Source: Bacteroidota bacterium
Lineage (GTDB): Bacteria > Bacteroidota > Bacteroidia > Chitinophagales > LD1
Length of the DNA stretch: 56,288 nucleotides
NCBI GenBank assembly: GCA_947479455.1
Contig: CANJZE010000024.1
Span: 1 to 56,288, forward strand
Reading direction: 5' to 3'
Notes under the pieces: generated by a model
Told to the model about the DNA's origin: nothing
What the model saw: the letters and a program-made list of their open reading frames with translations, nothing else
Databases searched by the model: none
Translations under genes and position numbers: made by a program
In this document: positions 50,389 to 56,288 of the stretch, piece by piece
Layout of the letters: every line of letters starts with the position of its first letter
Numbering within the stretch: position 1 is the first letter of the stretch

Positions 50389-52881
50389 TTACTTTTTCTT
50401 CTGCGTTGCTTTTTGCGGCTGTTGTTTCACCTCGGGCTTTGGCTCTGCTTCTATTTCCTGCAATTTTTTTCGACCAACGAAACCAAGTGTACCAAACACA
50501 AACGCAAACAACAGGAACGAACCCGCATAAGCAATTTTGTTTCCGGCTACAATACTCTTTGGCTCAAACTTGAATTCGATTTTGTGAGAACCCGCTGGCA
50601 CAACCAATCCGCGCAAAACATAATTGCAACGGAAATGCGCCACTGGGTTTCCATCTAAGTAAGCATGCCATCCTTTGCCTTCGTTGTAATAAATTTCAGA
50701 AAATACTGCGAGCTGACTTGTTGCAGCATTAGAACTATAAGAAATTTTATTCGGAGAATAATTGTCCATTTTTATTGTAGCACTACTGTCAACGGTCAAT
50801 GGTCTATCGTCAATGGTCTTTTTAAATCTCTCATCAATCACAACAGTTTGTAGAGGGTTGAAATTATCGAGAGCTTTCATTTCATCATCGGCATTTTTTG
50901 CCCACTTAATTTCCTGCACAAACCATACGTTGCCGCAAGCTGACGGATTTCGCTGTGCCATCGGCTCTTTCGTCTGCTGATTCTGCCCGATAAAATATTT
51001 TGTATTCAGCATATTCAAGACACTACTATTATTTTTCGAAATCTGGTTTTCAATCAAATCCTGATAGCGAATCAATTTTGCTGCATGATAACCACCCACC
51101 GATTTGTGATAGTAAGAAGTCATAGCATCGTTGAACGGATCGCGCGTAACGTTGAACACGCGATAGTTCGGGTCGGTATCATTCAAAATATCCAAATCGG
51201 CTTGTGTAGCAGCGTGACTGCTTTCGGTTGCTTCTTTAAAATTATCGCTATTCAAATAACGTTTGTCAACCAACCAACCATCGAGGAGAAATACAGCAAC
51301 GAGTGCACCAAGCAAAATCTGTTTCGATACTTTTTTCTGAATGTAAAACCAAATCAATCCGAACGCAGCAGCAATAAACACCAACGAACGAAACGCATCT
51401 GCACGCAACAAACTCGCTCTGTCTTTTTTGATAGCATCAATCAACCAGCCATTTCCGTTGTCGTAATATTGTTTGTCGGCTTCAGCAGAAAAACTAAAAA
51501 ACATTCCACCAAGAATGCCGAACAGAATAACCAAGCCTGCAGTAATTCCTCCTGCTATTTTTAATTTCTTCAACAACTCATCATTCGAATTTTTTCCGGT
51601 AAAAATTTCATTCAATCCCAGAATGGCAATTAGCGGCACTGCTAATTCAGCAATTACCAAAGCCATGGACGGATTTCGAAATTTGTTGAAGAACGGAAGA
51701 AGATTAAACATCCATTTGAAGAATGGTGTGTTGTGCCCGAACGCAAGCAACATGGAAAATAAAGTGAGCCCAAGCAAAACCCATTTTAAATTGTTGCGAA
51801 CAATGAACATGGAAAACACAAACAGAAAAACAATTGCCGCACCAAAATAAACCGGACCGGAAGTGAAAGGCTGACCGCCCCAATACAAAGGCATTTGCTT
51901 GATGTATTGTTGCGCGGTGTTTTCTGCAACACCTTTGCTTATCATCGTCTGATAAGTTTCAGAACTCTCACTTAAATCGCCACCGCTTGCACCGCCTTTA
52001 ATGTTTGGAATAAGCAACGAAAGAATTTCTCCATCGCCTAATCCATAACTCCATCGCGAAGCATAATCGAAATCTAAACCTCCATCGGTCGTTGCTTTTT
52101 TCTGCGTGAGTTCCGAAGCACCACCGCGAATAGTTTCCTTCGCGTATTCTTCGGTGCCCCAAATGTTAGCTATGTTCGGCAGCAAAGCCAACACAGCCGC
52201 AACAATCAGTAAGCCCGTTGCTTTCGCAAAATGCACTAATCGTTTTTCAAGAATGCTTGTAACCAAATAATATAAGCCAACAGCACCTACTATAAGAATG
52301 AGATAGTACGCAATTTGAAAGTGATTAGCATTGATTGCCAACGAAAGAAAAAACGCGGTGATGGCAGCACCCACTAAAATATTTTTTCGGTAAGCAAGAA
52401 TTACTCCGCCCAACACAGGCGCCATCAACGCCATTGCCTGCACTTTTGTATTGTGTCCGGCTTCAATAGAAATGAGAATGAAACTCGATAGCCCATACGC
52501 AACAGCGCCAGCCAAACTGAGCCACGGATCAACTTCCAAACACAAAAGCAAAATGTAAAAACCGAGAAACATCATAAACAACAACACGGTGGCATCAGGA
52601 AAAATAACCTGCAACACGCGCACTACCTTGTCAACAAAATTGCCTGGATACAGCAATGAAATTTGCACCGCAGGCATTCCACCAAACAAACGATTTGTCC
52701 AAAGTGCAGGTTCTTCCGGATGCGCTTTGTTCCAATCCACAATTTCTTTGCTCATGCCTTCCCATTGGGTAACATCGCCCTGCGTGAGTGTTTTGCCTTG
52801 ATAAGCGGGAATGAAATAAACAATGGTAAGCAGCGCAAACGTGAGCACAGCGACAAGGTGAGGCAAAATTCTTTTTTGCAT
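50389..52881 (-). CDS. YfhO-family multi-pass membrane protein
   Basis: 830 aa from ATG 52881 (MQKRILPHLVAVLTFALLTIVYF). An in-frame start 19 codons upstream exists but lacks family character. About 12-13 predicted transmembrane helices, with a large periplasmic part at residues ~580-770. It carries 'LFGGMPAVQISLLYPGNFVDKV' early, 'YKLSSFILISIEAGHN'-like segments, and late AYLDGNPVAHFRCNYVLRGLVVPAGSHKIEFKFEP, the closing block of YfhO. These proteins are thought to be GT-C-like and to help glycosylate lipoteichoic acids in firmicutes; the role in Bacteroidota is uncertain. A heptamer array lies at 50788-50820. Confidence 0.9.
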   Translation of the reverse strand: MQKRILPHLVAVLTFALLTIVYFIPAYQGKTLTQGDVTQWEGMSKEIVDWNKAHPEEPALWTNRLFGGMPAVQISLLYPGNFVDKVVRVLQVIFPDATVLLFMMFLGFYILLLCLEVDPWLSLAGAVAYGLSSFILISIEAGHNTKVQAMALMAPVLGGVILAYRKNILVGAAITAFFLSLAINANHFQIAYYLILIVGAVGLYYLVTSILEKRLVHFAKATGLLIVAAVLALLPNIANIWGTEEYAKETIRGGASELTQKKATTDGGLDFDYASRWSYGLGDGEILSLLIPNIKGGASGGDLSESSETYQTMISKGVAENTAQQYIKQMPLYWGGQPFTSGPVYFGAAIVFLFVFSMFIVRNNLKWVLLGLTLFSMLLAFGHNTPFFKWMFNLLPFFNKFRNPSMALVIAELAVPLIAILGLNEIFTGKNSNDELLKKLKIAGGITAGLVILFGILGGMFFSFSAEADKQYYDNGNGWLIDAIKKDRASLLRADAFRSLVFIAAAFGLIWFYIQKKVSKQILLGALVAVFLLDGWLVDKRYLNSDNFKEATESSHAATQADLDILNDTDPNYRVFNVTRDPFNDAMTSYYHKSVGGYHAAKLIRYQDLIENQISKNNSSVLNMLNTKYFIGQNQQTKEPMAQRNPSACGNVWFVQEIKWAKNADDEMKALDNFNPLQTVVIDERFKKTIDDRPLTVDSSATIKMDNYSPNKISYSSNAATSQLAVFSEIYYNEGKGWHAYLDGNPVAHFRCNYVLRGLVVPAGSHKIEFKFEPKSIVAGNKIAYAGSFLLFAFVFGTLGFVGRKKLQEIEAEPKPEVKQQPQKATQKKK
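50788..50820 (+). repeat. 7-bp tandem array in the YfhO gene
   Basis: GTCAACG, GTCAATG, GTCTATC, GTCAATG and a partial GTCTTTT follow at 7-bp steps. Coded on the opposite strand as KKTIDDRPLTVD in the periplasmic part. Confidence 0.75.
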
Positions 52882-52927
52882 GAAGTAGTTTTGAGTGGCG
52901 TGAAAATATGAAACCATCCCTAAATCA

Positions 52928-52958
52928 CCTTCCCACAAGCGGGATGAAACAAAAGGGG
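52928..52958 (+). repeat. short dispersed intergenic repeat (relative of 6975-7012)
   Basis: CCTTCCCACAAGCGGGATGA is followed by AACAAAAGGGG, the same design as the repeat at 6975: TTCCC, a short loop, GGGATGAAACAAAAGGG. It lies in the leader of the YfhO gene. Confidence 0.65.
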
Positions 52959-52977
52959 ACTTAACAGCAAAATAAAA

Positions 52978-53008
52978 AAATCCCTTCGCTGTTTTGCGAA
53001 GGGATTTT
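52978..53008. terminator. bidirectional terminator of the LamG host gene
   Basis: ATCCCTTCGC (52980-52989) and GCGAAGGGAT (52996-53005) pair around TGTTTT, with an A run before and T residues after. It lies 20 bp beyond the stop of the minus-strand LamG gene. Confidence 0.92.
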
Positions 53009-53027
53009 GTGTTTTTAAAATCAAAGC

Positions 53028-54515
53028 CTACTGCAACACTATCTCCTTAGTACTCTTAACTGTTTGCGAAGCGTCCAAAACATACAGTATGTAAGTACCA
53101 ATGCCAGTAAAAGTATTTAGGTCAATATTAAATTGTTGCTGATTCACTGTTTGATTAAATACTATTTGCCCTAAAGCATTCGTAATTTTAATTGAATAAC
53201 CACTCATGCTGTTAAAGTTGCCATTATTAATAACTAAATGGTCGTGAGCAGGGTTCGGATAAACGATAACTGCATTGGTGTTGTTTGGCGGAGCTATACC
53301 GGTAAGATTTACATTGATGACCAACGTATCGGTTACTGATATGTGTGCCGTAAGGGTATCATAAGTAGAGCAAACAATTCCTGTTGTATCATACACGATT
53401 GTTGAAGCTGTTGCTGTGTTACTACAATTATTTCCATCAGTATATGAATAGGTTAGCAGTTTATTTCCTAATCCTGCCTGCGATGCATTTAAGGTAGTGC
53501 CGCTAAGACCTGATACACCGCTATATATTCCACCGTTTGGTGAGCCATTAAGCGTTACAGCAGAAGCATTATTGCTTACAAAAGCCGGTAGTGAAAACAA
53601 AACTGTTGGCACGGGATTAACGGTAACTGATTGCGATGCGCTTGCAGTGCAGCCGTTAGCATCTGTTACAGTTACAGCATAACTACCGCCTTGGTAAACT
53701 GTTGTATTTTGTGTGGTTTGCGTATTACTCCAAACATAGTTCGTTCCTGTACTTGCACCTAATACTACGCTACCACCTGGACAGAAAGTTGTAGATGATT
53801 GTGGAGTAATAGTGGCAGAGCATGAATTTGCGTTATACAGTTGTGTAATTTCTTGCTGTGTTAAAGTGCGGCTCCAAATTCCAATATCATCTATTTTGCC
53901 TGTAAAACCATATTGTAATGTTCCTACTGTAATGTCAGAAATATTATTTGCACTACCTAAGCCAGGAATATTGTTTGTAGAATCTATTAGAACTCCATCG
54001 TGATACACCCTAAAAGTTGAGTCTAAAACAGTCCCGACTATAAAATGCCAATTATTTAAAGAGGGAGTGGGCACTCGTGTAATATATTGTGTTCCTATAG
54101 TGTAACAATCGAATTCCAGATTTGGCGAACTATAGCTAAAGTCATGATGTCTTATCCAAAATGCTCCTTCGGCACCATCGCCCCCTTTTATAATAATATC
54201 TTGAGCAAAATTATTTGTAGTAGGATTATACCATAATGCAACCGAAAAATTAGGAGAAACATTTAACTGGGAACTATGAGGTATTGTAATTGACTGAACT
54301 GGAGTAAAAGAATACGCGGCATTTGAATTGCCGAACCGGTCTGTGTCTAGTGTGGCTGAATTAACCGTTCCATTATGCCCATTTCCACTTACGTCATTAG
54401 CATTACCAGTAAAAGGCCAATAACCTACCAGTCCACTCGTGGGAACATAATTAGGTATTTGAGAAAAAGCATTTAGGCTAAATGCCAAACCTGTGAGTAG
54501 AAATATTTTTTTCAT
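53028..54515 (-). CDS. secreted LamG-domain protein with T9SS sorting domain (host chromosomal paralog)
   Basis: 495 aa. Signal peptide MKKIFLLTGLAFSLNAFSQ; LamG region about 25-235 ('GLVGYWPFTGNANDVSGNGHNG', 'AYSFTPVQSITIPHSS', 'GKIDDIGIWSRTLTQQEI'); one Ig/PKD-like repeat ('FCPGGSVVLGASTGTNYVWSNTQ'); and a type A sorting domain from VIVYPNPAHDHLVI with 'MSGYSIKITNALGQIVFNQ' to the end. It has the same domain order and near-identical sorting domain as the two element-borne LamG proteins, although it lies 17 kb outside the element. No GGTAACC site lies upstream. It is probably a surface-attached protein with unknown ligand. Confidence 0.9.
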   Translation of the reverse strand: MKKIFLLTGLAFSLNAFSQIPNYVPTSGLVGYWPFTGNANDVSGNGHNGTVNSATLDTDRFGNSNAAYSFTPVQSITIPHSSQLNVSPNFSVALWYNPTTNNFAQDIIIKGGDGAEGAFWIRHHDFSYSSPNLEFDCYTIGTQYITRVPTPSLNNWHFIVGTVLDSTFRVYHDGVLIDSTNNIPGLGSANNISDITVGTLQYGFTGKIDDIGIWSRTLTQQEITQLYNANSCSATITPQSSTTFCPGGSVVLGASTGTNYVWSNTQTTQNTTVYQGGSYAVTVTDANGCTASASQSVTVNPVPTVLFSLPAFVSNNASAVTLNGSPNGGIYSGVSGLSGTTLNASQAGLGNKLLTYSYTDGNNCSNTATASTIVYDTTGIVCSTYDTLTAHISVTDTLVINVNLTGIAPPNNTNAVIVYPNPAHDHLVINNGNFNSMSGYSIKITNALGQIVFNQTVNQQQFNIDLNTFTGIGTYILYVLDASQTVKSTKEIVLQ

Positions 54516-54856
54516 TGTATGTTTTTTAAGAACTGTTTAATTTTTTGCATTAGGATTCAAAGGCACTTGCGGGCAAAAAAATAGGCGTGAACCCTATGTT
54601 TCGCGTTCAACACACAACGGGCATCTGGAAACGCCTCGAGAGATTGAAAACTAACACAAGGACACGCCCGAACGGGCGCGTCTTGTATAGATTTCTCTCT
54701 CTTTTAATTTTCCAGATTTTGTTGTGAGAAAAACACTACAGCAACGCTGCTATTTTTATTGATTGGATTTTACATAGGCATATTTTTATTGATTAAACAT
54801 GTTGTCAAATGTAATCTTGATTTCTCTTACAAAGAATTTTTATTGTTGCTTCTTTT
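54516..54856. other. gene-free stretch with a GC-rich hairpin
   Basis: No convincing ORF. GACACGCCCG (54661-54670) and CGGGCGCGTC (54673-54682) pair nearly perfectly and stand out as GC-rich in an AT-rich region. TATTTTTATTGATT occurs twice (about 54749 and 54781). The hairpin might be a transcription terminator or part of a small RNA; no T run follows at once (TTGTATAG), so a terminator is uncertain. Confidence 0.4.
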
Positions 54857-56023
54857 CTAGTTCTCAAACTTCAACTTCGTCCAATAGATATACGTTTTAC
54901 CAAGTTGTCCGCGTATCCAATTTTTCTTCTTCTTGTGAATGTCACTTGAGTAATTCATCAGCACATAATTATTATTATCCAACTGAACAATTCCGGGGAA
55001 AGAGTTATCGCCTGTGCTTGGAAAATCGGTAACGAGCGTTAAACTCAAATCATCTTTGTTCAGCTTAAACAACGAAGTCACTTTTCGTGTAATGGAATAT
55101 TGAATCAGGTTGCGCGCTCGTCCCTGTGTTTCGCTTTTGCGGTGTTTTACTTTGTCAATTTCTCCATCCAAATTTCTTCGCGATACCAAATAGATATCAT
55201 CGTTATGCGCAAATAGCAAAGCACTATCGTATTTAGTTTTGACACGAATTTTCTTCCAATCGTAAATAGAGGTTTTATCTGCTTTGCAAACCAACGCACC
55301 AGTTCCTTCCAGTCGAACAGTCGAGTAAAGATTTCCGATGCTGTCGAAAATAAACTCGCCCTCTTCTGCCGAAAAAGTATTGACCTGTGGCTCTTTTGAA
55401 ATCGGATGCCAGTCAACTGCGTTGATGCTTTGAAACAAACGCAGGTTACTTGTCTTGTGATTATTTTGATAAAGTCCTTTACCGTAATAAGCAGAAAGAT
55501 AAAGAGTGTCCTTGCGTTCGCGGATTCTCCAAGGCACAAAACCATCGAGGTGTGCGGAAGAAAGCGAAGTCCATTTTCCATTGCCGATGGTTCGCGTTTG
55601 TAAAATTTCGCGCGGGTCAAATTTGAACATGCTTTTGCTTCCTGTGAAACAATACAGATTGAGCGTATCATGATAAACTGCAAACTTCGGTTCACGCAAA
55701 TCACAATGAAGATTTATTTCGGTTTCGAAATTCCAGTTTTCTAAATCGGTGGAGCTAACCACATACATCACCGCTTTGCCTGAAGGAAAATGCGTAGGTG
55801 CTGTTCGAAATGCGAGATAGAATTTGTCTTTGAACTTCGCTAAATCCAAGTTGTTATTGCTGCGCTGAATTTTACATTGCATAGGAAGTTTGCCTGAAGT
55901 AGTTAGGTTTTTCCATTCATCATATTTTACCGTTTGTGAGAACGAGTTTGAAATTTGGAAGCAGAGAAGAAGGAGGATTAATTTTTGTAGCACGCGAAAT
56001 TTGATTTTGGGATTTAGGCTCAT
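54857..56023 (-). CDS. secreted sialidase-fold (beta-propeller) protein of unknown substrate
   Basis: 388 aa. Signal-like N-terminus (LQKLILLLLCFQISNSFSQ) after a short basic leader. Repeated propeller-blade patterns: 'LAKFKDKFYLAFRTAPTHFPSG', YVVSSTDLENWNFETEI, 'LFQSINAVDWHPISKEP', 'GALVCKADKTSIYDWKKI'. The S-x-D/N-x-x-x-W style blade ends recall the Asp-box of sialidase-type six-bladed propellers. Catalytic assignment is not possible by eye. It is probably a secreted glycan-active or glycan-binding protein. It is divergent from the manC-like gene, with the palindromic repeat in the gap. Confidence 0.72.
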   Translation of the reverse strand: MSLNPKIKFRVLQKLILLLLCFQISNSFSQTVKYDEWKNLTTSGKLPMQCKIQRSNNNLDLAKFKDKFYLAFRTAPTHFPSGKAVMYVVSSTDLENWNFETEINLHCDLREPKFAVYHDTLNLYCFTGSKSMFKFDPREILQTRTIGNGKWTSLSSAHLDGFVPWRIRERKDTLYLSAYYGKGLYQNNHKTSNLRLFQSINAVDWHPISKEPQVNTFSAEEGEFIFDSIGNLYSTVRLEGTGALVCKADKTSIYDWKKIRVKTKYDSALLFAHNDDIYLVSRRNLDGEIDKVKHRKSETQGRARNLIQYSITRKVTSLFKLNKDDLSLTLVTDFPSTGDNSFPGIVQLDNNNYVLMNYSSDIHKKKKNWIRGQLGKTYIYWTKLKFEN

Positions 56024-56046
56024 AAATACAAAACCATTACCTAACG

Positions 56047-56132
56047 GATGATTACGCAGATAAATTCATTGATTTTTGGATTACATCATTGAAATCTTCG
56101 GCTGTTATCTGCGTAATCATCAACGAAGTTGT
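56047..56132 (+). repeat. palindromic dispersed repeat, copy 2 (MITE/REP-like)
   Basis: The left arm GATGATTACGCAGATAA (56047-56063) and the right arm TTATCTGCGTAATCATC (about 56105-56121) are perfect inverted complements over 17 bp, with a loop of about 41 bp, followed by AACGAAGTTGT. The same unit, with an insert, lies at 48838-48942. Neither copy has coding capacity. Confidence 0.85.
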
Positions 56133-56231
56133 CACTGCCTTTGGTATTTATTTGTCCTGCGCCAAACGTTTTGTCACTTGTTATGAATAATTACTTTTGC
56201 GCGCCTTTTAAAAAGCACACTTCATTCAGCA

Positions 56232-56288
56232 ATGAGCCATACTTATGTTGCTATCATGGCGGGAGGAATCGGTAGTCGGTTCTGGCCG
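56232..56288 (+). CDS. mannose-1-phosphate guanylyltransferase, N-terminus only (cut by window end)
   Basis: 19 codons from ATG 56232: MSHTYVAIMAGGIGSRFWP. AGGIGSRFWP is the nucleotide-binding G-G-x-G-x-R-F/L-W-P signature of GDP-mannose pyrophosphorylases, which make GDP-mannose from mannose-1-P and GTP. The rest lies beyond the window. It would supply the sugar donor for the surface polysaccharide genes in this region. Confidence 0.85.
   Translation, partial: MSHTYVAIMAGGIGSRFWP

Overview
The window is an AT-rich chromosome segment from a member of the Bacteroidota. The signs are several secreted proteins with C-terminal type IX secretion (T9SS) sorting domains, Bacteroidota-type promoters (TAnnTTTG -7 box), a stand-alone GT5 domain protein divergent from panC, a YfhO-family membrane protein, and dispersed short repeats. 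No rRNA, tRNA or CRISPR array was seen.

Left flank (1-12.9 kb): GT5-like glycogen synthase domain protein, panC, two paralogous lipoproteins (1920-2753 and 10632-11444), a YkuK-like RNase H-fold protein, a complete TetR/TolC/adaptor/RND efflux operon (3683-10398), and a secreted repeat protein.

Centre (13516-35439, about 21.9 kb): an integrated mobile element that splits a TIGR02757-family (DUF2400) gene into halves at 12997-13515 and 35431-35703. The ends share a 9-bp core (AATATGTTT) and carry inverted 16-bp arms. A large serine recombinase ends exactly at the right arm. Just inside the left end the element brings its own full-length, diverged TIGR02757 gene (13594-14364), in which the integration sequence is changed, so it can replace the gene it destroys. 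It also carries a predicted family-A-polymerase-like replication protein with seven iteron-like AAATTGCGCA copies inside its gene, its own sliding clamp (dnaN), a small serine resolvase with three direct repeats around it, a cluster of three overlapping unknown genes, a secreted CAP-domain protein, and a surface-signalling module. That module is an ECF sigma factor, a membrane anti-sigma-like TPR protein, a predicted periplasmic TPR-CHAT protease, two LamG/T9SS proteins, a lipoprotein, a small protein and a 1015-aa collagen-like fibre. Three intergenic sites ahead of the surface genes share GGTAACC-N15-(C/T)TAT(T/A)A with identical spacing. I read these as promoters of the element's own ECF sigma factor, which would make the module a self-contained regulon.

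Right flank (35.7-56.3 kb): a conserved small protein, fumarylacetoacetase, a two-TM protein, a flavin reductase and an esterase, closely packed. Then comes an exopolysaccharide locus (GT4, Wza-like lipoprotein, Wzc-like tyrosine kinase, WecA/MraY-like transferase), MazG-like and PaiB-like genes, several T9SS cargo proteins, a second GT4, YfhO, a LamG/T9SS paralog of the element's proteins, a sialidase-fold secreted protein, and the first 19 codons of a mannose-1-phosphate guanylyltransferase. Heptanucleotide tandem arrays lie inside three enzyme genes, and a palindromic intergenic repeat occurs twice.
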